This document shows, one piece after another, positions 48,501 to 62,200 of a stretch of 64,000 nt of DNA. Source of the DNA: Istiophorus platypterus (Eukaryota > Chordata > Actinopteri > Istiophoriformes > Istiophoridae); the NCBI GenBank assembly GCA_016859345.1, contig CM029134.1, positions 11,847,060 to 11,911,059 on the forward strand, read 5' to 3'. Position numbers and translations under genes: made by a program. Below the pieces are notes generated by a model. The model made no database searches, was not told where the DNA came from, and saw only the letters and a list, made by a program, of their open reading frames with translations. Every line of letters starts with the position of its first letter. Positions within the stretch are counted from its first letter, which is position 1.

Positions 48501-51500
48501 AAGAAGGTGAAAAAAAACTTGTATTTAGGCCCAAGGTCAACGCTTTGCCCCCACCAGACATGATAGCATGGTAAGTTTACAGTCACAATAAAAACTTTAT
48601 TTTATGGATCTAGTGCAGCAGCACCTCCACTACAAAGCACTGCGGGGAACCCTGATTTATAATTTTATAAGTAAACTGTTTTTCCTTTTTATTTATGGTT
48701 TCTTGTTAGTGCACAGTAATGTATGCTTCCAATTTTCAGGTATAAGGATGGAATCCGTATCGAGAAGAATTCCACCCGTTACAATATCTCTGGTTACAAC
48801 TTGATCATCACTGACGTGCAGCAGAAGCATACCGGGGTCTTCACCATAAGCCTGGGCATCCAAGCGAAGGGCCTGTACAAGAATCTAAGCTACACTCTTG
48901 TAGTCGGGGGTAAGCCATCGCCACAAACCTGATAATGACTTCTGATCCTGGGGAAATGAACTAGTGCTTTAGCTTTGGACTGAGGCTGCTCAAGGACTAT
49001 AGCTGCTCTCAGTCCAGTTCCCTAGACGGCAGGTAGCAGCTCCAGTATGAGAGGAATTTGGGGTCTTGTTGATTCCAGGGCTGGATTGACGTAGCCGGGG
49101 CAGCTGTTGTTGATTATTGGGGCTCTTTTGAAGGGGCTTGGCGCAGTGTGTAAATGGCCTGGGTCCTATTCTGCACGCAGACCCCAGCCTTTCCAGACCC
49201 CCTCCCCCCCAGTCCCCAGCATTTATTTGTGTCCTTACCATGTGTATATACAGTGCGGCTCACATAAGCAACATGTGCTATGGAGTATGTATACAGCTTG
49301 AGGAAAACAAGGACTGAGCATGTAATTCATTGCCATGATGACTTTGTAAAGAGCACTTAAAACTGTTAACACAAGGTTATAAATGTTTTAGCATGTTAGG
49401 TAAAACATTTACCAAGAACACAAAAGTGTGTATCAGTGGCTTGAAGCTTAGTAATGGGGAGAGCGGGGCAGCATTTGGCAGAGTTATCGTCATTGCATTC
49501 TTTAAACTTTGTCATGAATTCTCAGTAACATGCCAAAGAGTGGAAAAAAATCAGCCTCCTTCTTCCATGTATGTGTTTTTTTTAATGTCCTTGACTGTCC
49601 TGCTTCACTAAACCTAAATTTATTGGAATGAAAAAAATACAATACAGACAAACATAAAGTTAAGAGAGATCTCTGTTATCAATTTTAAACTTTGTGAATC
49701 AATTGTTTAGAACTGTCACATTGCTACATATTATGAATGAGTTATACGTGAGTGTCTGTTTTTTCGGTGGGATGCAGATTTTTTTAATTTACCAAGCGAT
49801 GTCACTGTGTGTGGGTTGACTGTTTCATCTGAAAATGGAGGGAATGGCTACATGATGTGGGCCACCTCCTGAGGTGGCACGGGGATCGTTGTCTGTTGTT
49901 AATTACAGTGCACATGGTTGATTCACTGACCTGAGAATGGGCCACAGCGGGGTTGTTCTTTGACCTACAGCCCCGGGCCAGCCAATCATCCTGCCATTCT
50001 TCTCATACACGGTGTCTAGAGGACAGCTGGTGTCAGTGGCACCTTTATTCATGGCAATCCATCATGACTGTCATCCCTTATTATAAAGACATGATGGGAT
50101 TCCTCAGTGGGCTGTGGATGCTGGACAGTTGATCTAACCTGTTGTCTCTCTTTCCCTGTTTTTTGTGTGTGTCTGTGTACTTGTGTGTTTGTGTGCACTT
50201 CTCTTTAACAGCGATGCCAACTATTTTAGAGGAGGAGCTTGCCACTGGGGACTGGCAGCCTTACATGTCTGGCAAACAGCATCCGCTAACCTGCACTGTT
50301 GGCGGGTATCCCTTGCCAAACATCACTTGGTTATGGCAGCGGTGTCACTCAGACCCTACAGTAGACACGTGAGTCATCGTCTCACCATGTTCCAAGCAAA
50401 GACGTGGTTAAACTAGATTTTCTGCAGTCATGGTGTGTTAACTTTCTTCACTCTTGAAGAATTAAAAGCATATCAAGCAAACTTCCTGACTTAAGGCACA
50501 ACTTCAAGGTAAAAATGCCAATTTAGAGGAGACTAAAAGATGTTATTCTGGTTAAACTTATTTCCTGAAGTTTCTCTCTGTCCTGAAAATGCAGTTTGTA
50601 TGTTTAATATCTGACAGGTTTAAAAAGAAATGGTAAATAATAGAAATGTGTCTACTGTTGTAAATATAAGGTTCTTTGGTTTGTTTGTTTTTTAAATGCA
50701 CAGCATTGGCACAAATTCCTCAGCTATGTTGGAGGGCATAAACGTAAATGCCACCTGAGTACTGAGTACTGGAGTAGTAGTCAGAGACAAACTAAAACGC
50801 AGACTGAACAGAAGATAACTGTAGCGTCTAGAGCCATCACTCTGGCCTGGGAATCCCACCATAAAATAGACCTACATTGAATGAACTGACTGAAATATGA
50901 CGCATTCATCAAAGAAACAGAGCCTTTGGGGGCTGCTCTCTTGTTTGTGGTCAGTGGTTCTTTATGTTGAGGGAGAAACATGAGGGAGATATATTAATCT
51001 CAAATTCCCAAAGCTATTACAGAGCTGAACAGAACTGAGCGAATGAACGACTGTGCAAAAATACCAACCTGGTAGTGAACCCACAAACAAGATGAACATT
51101 CCCTGAGATCCTGGCTCGTCAGTGACAGCGGGAGACCTGCAAGTCGTAAGATCAGGAAAACAATGGGTCATTACCCTTGGGTTATCAGGCTTCAAAACCA
51201 TTAACAAAAACAACATTGTGGACTGAAAGAGACTACAGCCCCCGTCATACAGCCTGCTCATTGTGGAAATGTTTTGCCTTCATTCCGCCTCACCGTTTCG
51301 TATAAAAGGTATGAACATGGGTGGAGTGGGCACTGTTTTTCAGTTGGCAGAGGTCATCGCAGAGCCAGAACAATGTCTGTGTAAACTGGAGAGCCAGCAT
51401 GGCAGGACAATAGCCGATGCTGTTTTGTTACACGTCACGCCTCTGATAGTGGAATGGCGATCTCTGTTTGAAAGAGATTAAAATTATTTTATTTTAAAAT

Positions 51501-54500
51501 ATAAAATTATTTTTATTTTATTTTATGTTACATTTTGTTACTGTATTGTTTTATTAATTAAATTATCTCAAAAATCCACTCATAATTGGCAGATTTATGG
51601 TAAATAATAGCAGAGTGTTGGGTCAAAGCAACCTTTTCTGCAGGGCTAAAGATAATCAGGGCTGGCACTAGGAACAGTGGCTGGGCAGTGGCAGGCATCT
51701 AATGAGACAGAGGAACAGTTATAGCCTGGTGGGAGGCCAATTGTGCAAAATGTTTGTTTTATACAGCCCTGACCCTGCAAAGTACCTGTCACTGTAAATC
51801 CACCATGTAACCCCTCAAGATCATATCTCATCTAAATCTTTTGGGAGCCTGAGGGGAAACGTGGAGACTGGAGAGGGGTTTAGAATTGAGGGAAGCTTGC
51901 AGTGCTTGATGTGGAATAAGGCTGTTAGTGTAGGAAGCAGAAATATGGGGGTGTCTTTATCAAGAGGTTATCAGCTGTCCCTTGTTGACCGCCAAGTTCT
52001 TAGGATCAACCTTATCTCCTCTGACCAGAACAAGGGGGAAGGGGGAGGTTCCTGTACGACGTGACGCATAGCACTGCCCTTCCTGTCGCTGTTGCTGTTT
52101 CCTCCTCTGCCTCTCCGTTCCTCGTGCCGATTGGAGTCAAATGCTTTCACTAGGTTTTATAACCCAGACAACCTGCTCTAGACCTGGACTCTACCCAGAT
52201 TAGTCTCAGTAAACTCTTAAAATATCATCAGCCTTTCAGGATCAGAGCGTTTCCAATACGCCAGCGAGTTGCATATTATAATCACGTGATGTCAGCAGGA
52301 TGCATTTAAGTGTTACACGAGGTTTCCAAAATAAAACAACATAAAAGTTTGTTTCTTTCATCTGTGTTATATTGTTCAACATCCACACATACTGGAAGCA
52401 GGCCTAGATGGTCAGTTTTATCTTGTTTTTTTTGTCTTGCTGTAGCATTGCTGACAATGAAATGGTCCCAATCAGCACTGATGACAGGGGAAATTACTCT
52501 CTCGAATGGATTAAGAGCATAAGTTCCAAGCCCGAACTTCTTAAAAGAAAGGTATGTGATTTAAAATACTTTGTAGCTTTTCGACGTGGTTGACAAGTAG
52601 CAGTGACCATCTCAGCTGTAGGAGTTATATGACAAGGATAAAGAAGATGTAAACAAGAGGGTGTATAGAGATCCACAGAATAGCCAATAGTTAGGTCAGA
52701 TTCAAGTGAAAATCTCCCATCTCCTTGAAAAATGAGATTCAACATCTGAAATCCATAAATCCTCATCATTGTGGAGCCTACCAGTCCGTCAGTTTTTCTT
52801 AGAAACACCAAATACATATTGCCATGCAAGCTCAAAACTTGCCACACATGGGAGAAACTGTAGATGTCGCTGCAAATGTCCTGTGCGAGCCTGTTACTAA
52901 AACTGTTCACAACAAACATAATTAAGAGCAGGCCTCCATTGCCTTGCGAAAGTCAGTCCATAGGATCAGGGTTAAAAAAAAACATTACAGCAGGCTGGGT
53001 CAAATTAGGGCAGCAACTCCTTGGCCTACAAGTTTTCTGCAGGGAGAAAGATTCAGTGATCACTCGATTCAAACCTTTCTGTTCGCTGTTTTAACCTCTT
53101 TTTCTGGTGAATAGCTAGGTTATTTATTGACTTCTACTTTCTCATTAAGTATTAAAGAAAACTCAGAATCATATCCGTTTTTTGCTGACCAAGTAATTAA
53201 TAATGATTAATAATAATTAATAAATTTCACTATTTTCACAGGGCATCAGTTCTAATATGTCTCTGACATAAGTAGGGAGGCAGCACTTATTTACAAGTAC
53301 CCGTGGCCAAATGTTGGTACTTTATGAGGGTTAGGACTAAGGGTCAATGATAACAAGCAGCAATTTAAAAGAAGAGGGATTTGTTGGAAGTGAATTCCTC
53401 TCTGTCACCCCACATAAATCGTGTTGGCCTGTGAATAAGAATGTAGTCAGGGCTGGGCCTCTGAGTTGCTAACCAGAAGGCCTGGTAGAGAGGGAGACTG
53501 GCCGGGCTCATAATATAAGGAAAACATAGGGGGAAGACATGGGCACAGAGGTCACAGTGCGTCTGGTCAGGTCACTTCTCAGGGACTGTGTGCAACCATT
53601 TTAAACAACTGTTTTCGAGCTTGGGTTACATCATGGTGAGTAATAGCCGCAACATTATACAATAAGGCCACTCCATCAGTGTCTTGACAAATGTCATAGC
53701 ACCAGCATGAATTGGATAATATGATATAACTTTTTAAAACCTATTCTCTAACTGCCTTTGTGTATGGTGAACAATGTGAGTACAGGGACGCTGAAACAGT
53801 TTCATGGCTACAGCTGTGTGACTCAGTCAACACAATGGTTCCTACAAGCCCAGGAAGTGTAGGCCAGCATACACCCAGACAATACCCCCACATCATTCAT
53901 TCTCTTTGATGTAGCTGACTGCCCCCGAAAAACAGATTTCACTATGAACACTGAACAGAACCCTGACCTCAATAAGCCTGGCCCTCACCTCAATAAGTTT
54001 CACTTATTATTTTGTCTATTTGAACCATTAAAATATTGCCCGAGTGTTACGTCAAAATCGAACGTGGCATTTGAAGTGCTTTCCAGGAAATGGACATGGA
54101 GGCCCAGCACTAGATCTATAGTGCCGGTCTGCAGGAGACGCAGTTGGTTTTAAAACTCCGGATGTATCCTTTCATTAATGTGACACGCTGGAGGGTAAAA
54201 AACAGACCAGGCTTGGGCAAGACCTCTTAATCGCCTGTTAACGGCAACTCACTTCTCAGACAGTGATTGAAACCCCTTGGAAAAATCACACCAACAGCTT
54301 AAATTTCATTTGCAGCCTGAATTGTGATATTAAGCATTGGTTGTTTATCTTAATATGTTTTATGCTGCTTTGAAATATCAGTAATAATTGCCCTGTTGAT
54401 CCCACTTAGACTGTGAGTATCCTGGTGATTGGAGAAGCTAGTGAGTCAGGAAACTACTACTGCATGGCCCAGAATGAGTATGGCTCCAAAACAATGAAGA

Positions 54501-57500
54501 AACCTTTCTATGTTGATGGTAAGTTGTTTACTAGAATACAGCAGCTGAAACATCTACATTTAAATCTCAGCAGCTGAAAGTGCATGCAGAGATACTCCAC
54601 TGAGTTTTATTGTAATTGCAAAGCGGACTATATCGTGCACTGGATTCTTTCAGACATTCTACACTAACAGTACACATAGTAATTGCAAGAACTAGGAAGG
54701 AATGTGCAGATTGTATTGTGCAATAAAGAGACCAGAGGGGGGCATTAATTGAAACCATCTTCCACTGTAGCTGAACGGCTTCGGGCGGAAGAGAGGCAAA
54801 CATGTCCTGAACCATATGGAGCACTATAATGGCACGCGTTTAAAAACAGCTATGAATAACTGCATTCCTGTTCCAGTGCCAGCGGGTCATTCCTCTTTCT
54901 CTCTGAGACTTCTGCTATGATAATTTATTTTTTATGTGTATCTGAGCATTTCCAAATGTTCCTAAAATGAATATCTATCGAGACAGTTATGCAATAAAAG
55001 TGGGAGTGAGGTGTCACTATGGACAAGCATAGTTCACACTGCACAGTTCACTTTGCAACAAAGTGACTCATATTTCCTTAAAAGTTGAATGAATCAAAGT
55101 TCTTGAAGTATTACTTTTGGAGAGGGATGGATGTGGGTTAACACATTATTGAGGAGATGCCAAGTACCAAAAAAACTTGTCTCCCAGGGAAGGAGTACTC
55201 CCAGGAGGAATCCTGCTCTCTTCCAGAGGTGAGGAAAAAGGAGAATGATGGAACACCACCGAAAAGCAATGACAGAATTGTAATAACAGCTGTCTTCCCT
55301 TACTGAACACAGAATGCTTTCCAGCAATCTGAATAAACAAGCACAGTTTGGTTCCCCCAGGCCCAGTCTAAGCTCCATTCCAATTGGTTTGGAGTGCAGG
55401 AGCGCCATCAGCAATGCTGTCCACCAGCAACGTGCTTCCAATTAACAATGATGAAACAGGAAATAACTGCAAATTTGACATTCTTGGCCTCACGACCAAA
55501 ACTGTTGTCCACAATAGGATCTCTGGCCAGCAGGATATAGCACGAAGGGATTCCTGCAAAATGCGATTCTTTCATAATTAGTAACTTTAAATGACCCCAT
55601 CTGATTATTGAATATACACCTGGAACTGAGGATGACTTAACATCATTGGAATCCTAATTTACTAAATGCCTCTACTTTCTCTCTCTAGATAAGCCAAAGC
55701 AACTTACCATTGAACCTCAGAAAGCCATTGATGGCGATAACGTCACTCTGACCTGTCGTGCAACTCGCTGCCTCTACACAGACCTGCAGTGGTTGGATTC
55801 TGCAAATCGAACGATTACTTCCAATGTGTCCAAGCTCCAGTTCAGCCGCTATTCCATTTCCCTTTCTCTCTATCTGCATAATGTGTCCCACAACAGCACT
55901 GCAGGCTACAAGTGCCAAGCACGCAAGCTTCAAGGGAAGATTGAACTTAAACCCGCTGCACTTTATGTGGATGGTAAGTTAGAGGAGGATATGAGAAGCT
56001 GATTGCTTTAATATCATTTATTAATAAATGGTTACCGATGGCAACACAATTTCTGTTTATTCCAGAGATAACTGTGCATTTTAAAATAACACACACAGAA
56101 ACACGGAAGACAATTTAGCAACACATGATGAGTGGCTGTCTAAGCAAGAAAGTGGTAATAGAGTGATAGCATTTCTAATTTTTTTTTTCTTTTTTTAATT
56201 TCAGCGCGAAGGCGGCCCTGGCTGACTCAAAATTTAACCAATCAGGATGTGAACAGTAGTAGCACCCTGATACTACCTTGCCAAGCTCTGGGAGTTCCTC
56301 ATCCTTATATCATGTGGTTTAAAAATGGTGTTCCAGTGGAAGTAGGTCCAGGTAATCAGAGATTAGTATTCCATCTTGCTAAGATTGTCATAAACTAAAT
56401 TATTACAACTTTTGCGACTTTGGTGACCACTGGCACAGGTGCAATCCTGGTGCAGCAATGTACAATCTAGTTGAAGGGCAGAATTCTTTTCAATGGATAC
56501 ATTTTTTTATCAGTAAGACTATGTAAGTGAACAACATTCTTTATACTGTATGACAAGAGTCCAGATGGTTCCCCTTTTGAATTTACCTTTCAAAAACACA
56601 CTGAAGTTCCTATTAATGCATAGTGACCCCCACGGCTACTTTAGATTGCATTTGTGCCAGTAGAAAGCAATTGCAATTGGTTTTAGTATAACTGAATGTA
56701 TTTAAATTATTGTGATCTGTTGACAAATTTATGGTTGCTTTCATGTATCCATATTCACATTTACATGAACGAAACAATGCCACTGCTCTAAGTATGGTGA
56801 GAAAATAAATGTGTTATATCATTTTGCATAATTTCATGACCTGAGCTCTTATTAAAATTATTATTTCTGGCTAATGTTGTTTGAAGTTTTTCTTCATAGA
56901 AAAATATCCTGAAATAGAAATATAAAAAGTGCATTGTGCCACCTATTCTGCGTAAACACAGCCTCAGCTGCAGTGAAATTGTTTTTTTTTCCTGACAGAA
57001 GTTTTACAAGCTCAAGTGCCTGAATAAAACGGCATTTCGCCTGATTTTTCACTCCTGCCAGCATGCACCTGCGCAAAAATTGTAATTCTAAGTTCTAAGT
57101 GTTAAATGCCACACTTTTCTCAACCTTAGGGTACCAGTTTGACTGAGAGTTTGTGTGTTGCAGGTGTCACACTGGGAGAGAATGGAGTTCTGACCATCGA
57201 GAGGGTGAAAAAAGATGACGAGGGCTTGTACGAGTGTGAAGCCAGAAACGTAGAGGGTACAGTGAAAACAAGTGCTGTTGTTACTGTGCTCGGTAAGTCA
57301 TGCAGACACCCTTAGATATTAAATAAGTAACCATCAAGAAGATAACACTCCGACCTGCTGTGTTTACAACACTGGTTTCTCAGTGTAAAGTTGTGTGCAC
57401 TTAAGTGTAATCGAAACATCTCCTAACCACTACAAATAGCTCTGGTTTGACTTAGGGATGAAAAATGTCCCCTGACAGAAAATCTGCGGCTGCCAGGAAT

Positions 57501-59229
57501 GCCAAGTAAATTCCTTCTTTGGTTTTATGATCAAGGCTCTGGCTGAGGGTCCTTACCTTGTGCACATGACCTCTGTGGAGTGTTAAGAGGTCCACTAATG
57601 AGTGCAAAGAAACTGACTGATACAACAGCCAAGGGCCTGGAAACACACGGTAGATAATTGGAGTAGAGGGCCTGTCTCTTAACGCGTGTGTGTGCCTGTG
57701 TACATTTTACATGTAGAATGAATTGCATGTTGACATGAAGGTGGGATCGGCAACGCAGGAGAGATATCACGCAACTGGTTTTGTCCAAATCTAGGCACTT
57801 AAAGAGATTCTTATTAAGCTGAACTTTTCGCATGATGTCCAACCCCAAAGTTATTATTAATTCCATCTTTACCACAAACATATTTAAGCAACAAGCAGTA
57901 TGCATCTTCTGCTTTGGCTGTTTAGTCAAGGATCACAAGAAATAAGAGCTGGAAAAACTGTGGAGATTCAAGGGATATGAGGTTTCAGAGTGTCGACATG
58001 GTTGGTTAGAAAAACGGTGTTTGGAGGACAACTTAATAGGAAGAAATGTTGTATGCATGTTCCAAACAAACCAGACATAAACACCCAAGTGTGCCTCCAC
58101 TTCCTTTTTGTATACAATTCTCTCAGAGAAAACTGAGGTAGAAAGAAATACACCAAATAAAAATCCCACCTCTGCAGTCAAAAACCAGGTTCTTGATTTT
58201 TAATTCTGCAACAAAGATCACGAAAATTGCAGTGTTTTATTTTATTTATTTATTTAATTTTTTTTTTTTATTATTTTCCAAAAGAGGTCTTGTAGTTGAC
58301 GACAGTAATTCTCTTTCCAGGGGATGATGAAGGCAAGCCAAACATTGAGGTAATAATTCTGGTGTGTACGGGAGCTGCAGCCACTTTCCTGTGGCTCATG
58401 CTTATCCTCTTCATCCGCAAGCTAAGGAAGGTAAGGCGGTCCATCACTTTTTTTTCCTAGAAAACATGAGATGAGTATTTGTTTGATGTTCTCAATTTCA
58501 ACTAATTCAGCTCCGGTGATTTTTATGGAGGCAAATGATTCAATCCTCTTGAGAAGTCTCGTTTAATGGAAGGATAAATTTAGCAAGTGTTTATGCTTTC
58601 CATATTTCTCAATAGTTGGGACATGCCTAATGTAGGGTATTGCCTCAAAGGAGAACATAATGACAAAATTAGTCTTTATTTGTCCTCATTCAAATCTGCA
58701 CGTAGAACGAGGGTTTAATCCCACCAGTTTCACAAAAGATCCTAAATGAGTCATATTTTCACAAATCTGAGTTGTTCCATGATGTCATTGTCCAAAAACA
58801 TCTTTGTGATCATAATGAAACTAACGCTTGTCCTCTCACACCTTCAGCAACCAGCACACTATAAGATGGGCCCGTCTATCATCATTGACCCTGGTGAGTG
58901 TCCCCTCGAGGAGCAGAATGATCTTCTCCAGTATGACGGCAGCAAATGGGAGTTTCCCCGTGACCGCCTGCGACTAGGTGAGTAGTGTGCGGTGGGGGAA
59001 AAGTCTCATATTTAACGAGTTTGTATAAATTGCAAGCAGTAATAACTGTAGACACGGTTATTTGCTTGCCATCCTATTCATTTTAAATGGATTAACATCA
59101 GTTTAAGAGGTTTGCTGCATAATTGAAGCTTCTTTTAAAGCTGAAGTTAGTAAATATAGTTGTTGAAATAATGTTTAAGCAAAAACAGAGCACCGAGAGT
59201 CATGCTTGTGATATCGTCTCACAGCATAG

Positions 59230-59269
<40 letters not shown>

Positions 59270-62200
59270 TGTTAAAAGTTCATCTTAAAAGTAAGATGAG
59301 GCAAGGATACACATTACGACATTAAGGTACATGGTACTGTGCAGCTGGTGTAATGGGTCATTACTTATCAGTGGCCTGTGCTGTCATCCAGTGAACTGCC
59401 ACAGTCTCTGCGTGTTGTTTTAATTACAGACTCATAGCCTAACTGACAAGGAATCCAGTCAGATTTTTCTGTCCTAGGGACAGGATGTTCTAATGTCTAA
59501 TGTCCTGCTTATCAAATACTTTTCCTTTCCAGGCAAAACTCTTGGCCATGGAGCTTTTGGAAAGGTGGTGGAGGCTTCTGCCTTTGGGATCGACAAGCTC
59601 TCAACCTGCAAGACTGTTGCTGTCAAAATGCTTAAAGGTAGGATGTCAAATATAGGCAGTTATAATACAATAATGTACTTTTTCACACAACTTTAGTCTG
59701 CCTAAATGGCCTCTCTTGGTCACCACTCATGATAGACAGGCCAGTAATAACGTCACAGCATTTACTGTTCTATTGCATGTTGATGAATATCAGATATCAT
59801 TTCTGCAGAAGATTTATTTCTTGTGCACATTACAGACTCGTGAACTGCAGCACCATTTGTGCCTGCAAGTAATGTTTGTATCGCGTATCGGTTCAAAGCA
59901 AAGCATGCAATGTCTGTTCCTTGCAAAGTGCGGTTAGAGGTAAAGGTTAAGACCTCTAACCCTGTTCTTAATGAAGAGATGAGTGTGTGCAGATCTGTCA
60001 GCTCGGATCAGAATGTCCAAGATGTGCAGGTGGGGAAAAGTTCAAAAGTGTAAGATGGGGATCAAAATGGACAATAAAAAATGTGTTTATATTTTCTGCA
60101 TCTCAGAGGCTCTAACATTTGGAAACAATCCTCTGCCGCCAGTCTTGATTTTTAAGAGGAATGTTTTACAGTCCAATTTCCAATGTCTTTTCAGATATTC
60201 ACAACAAACCATAAATGTTGGATCAAAATGAAAACAGGAAATCCAAGAAGCTAAAAAGAGTTTAGACAGCAGAGATTTAGCTATTTCACTGTGTGAATCA
60301 GATTTTCAAAAAAATATACCTTCTTTTTATTTTTTGCAGTATTCTAGAGGCAAACTCAATCAATGATTAGTCATATGGGGATGATATATCGGGGGGATGA
60401 AAAGTAGGGTTGTTGGTTAGATAGTTAGTTAGTCAAAACATTAATCTTGTCTCAGCATAAATCACAGACTCTTTCAGAGGAACAGACTCTGGCTGTTGTT
60501 AGTCGTAGGTCAAATTTAATGGAAAGCAGCAGGTCTCCTCAAATTGACCGTGGTTTAGCTTTAGCTTCTAGCTCATAAATATCTGGTTGGGCAAAGCAAG
60601 ACAAAGCAACCTCTCAATCTTGATTTTTATAATTCAAGCCAAAGACATTACATCATTGTTCAAACATCTCAAAATCAGATATGTAATGTGAGCACCTCTC
60701 GTTTTATTTCTTCAGTTTTGTTGGCATTTAACTTTGAGGATTTCCTCCATCAAAAGCCACTTGATATCGCTGTGCCTAAAGCAATATTATCATTTTCAAT
60801 CATATTTAATGAACTCTCAAAATTAAATTCCCCAGTAATCTAGCTACCGTGGTTCAGGTTTGTTTTTTTGTTTTTTTTCATGCTATCTCTCTAAAGTTGC
60901 ACACTGCAAAGCCAAAAGTTCTTGTGAAATGCAGGAGTCACAGCAAAAAATATCATCGTCTGGATGTTCACTATACATTTTATAGGTACATGTTTTGGTG
61001 TAAACATTTCCATGGCTTTTACTATACTATTGTCATACTCTAGAAGACATATGAGACTTTGGATTTTGTAAATTTAAGGAAATCCCCATGCATATAAATG
61101 TTGCGTCTCTGGCAGCTAAAAGACACAGTTTACAGTAAACAAGGTCTTGAAATATGCATTTTATTTATTTGAATGATCATGTCTTGTGTCTTTATAACAT
61201 TGAAAATCTCAATATCATTGCATTTTCATGTAGATGGGTTTCCAAGCACACATGAATATGACACTGATGGATTAATCCAAAACAAAAATTAAAGAACTTA
61301 AAAGTAAATTTAATCTAGTGAGTAAATGTATATTCTTTTTGTCACGATGTTTAAGGAAGCAGTAACAAATCCTTATCAAGTTCCATATTTGTTTACATTA
61401 TTATAGGAGGTGCCACATCAAATGAGCGGAAAGCTCTGATGTCAGAGTTAAAGATCCTGATCCACATAGGCCATCACCTGAATGTGGTTAACCTGCTGGG
61501 AGCCTGCACAAAGCCTGGAGGTGAGCCCTATTACAGTGAATGATATAAAATGCAATGTTATGATAATCTTCTGATATTCAGGTATAAAAAAAACAGAAGG
61601 CATGAGAAAAGGACAAGAAACTGCTGTTGTGTTACCTATAACATGTCAGTTTAGGCTTAAATTGTCATCTCTATCTTTCTCGCCTTTCTTTACTGTGAAC
61701 TATTGCGTGCCGTAGGAATAATCATAAGAAATGTAACATCCAAACAGGACCACTGATGATGATAGTGGAGTTTTGCAAGTACGGCAACTTGTCCAACTAT
61801 TTGAGAAGCAAGAGAGATGACTTTATCGTCTACAAGGTGAGTCAGAGCTGCATGATTTACGCTTTCTAGCGCTCTTGCTTTCTCATCATTTTAGCTACAA
61901 GCTTAGGAATATGAGCATGGGTTGATTTTTTTTTTGACGACCAATGTTTCATCTAATCTCGTTTAACATGATATATGTGTGCTGGTCAGAACCAGGACGG
62001 TAAGGTGGTGTCATCCGGATCATCCTGTGAACTGAGTGAGCTGATGAAGCGTCGCCTGGAGAGTGTGGCCAGCACCGGAAGCTCAGCCAGCTCTGGGTTC
62101 ATTGAAGATAAGAGCTACTGCGACTCAGAGGAAGAGGAAGATGGTAAAGGCCAAGCACGTCCTACTTCCCTGCAACCCCCGCACCCTTCCCCCCTCTCTT

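Noticed and set aside
51481..51560. Possible transposon end (TTTTATTTTA-rich block)
   Set aside because: Only low-complexity AT sequence; no terminal repeats, target duplication or transposase fragment seen.
55094..55581. Minus-strand 115-codon frame between Ig5 and Ig6 exons
   Set aside because: No splice sites in phase, no domain, and it lies in an intron of the plus-strand gene.
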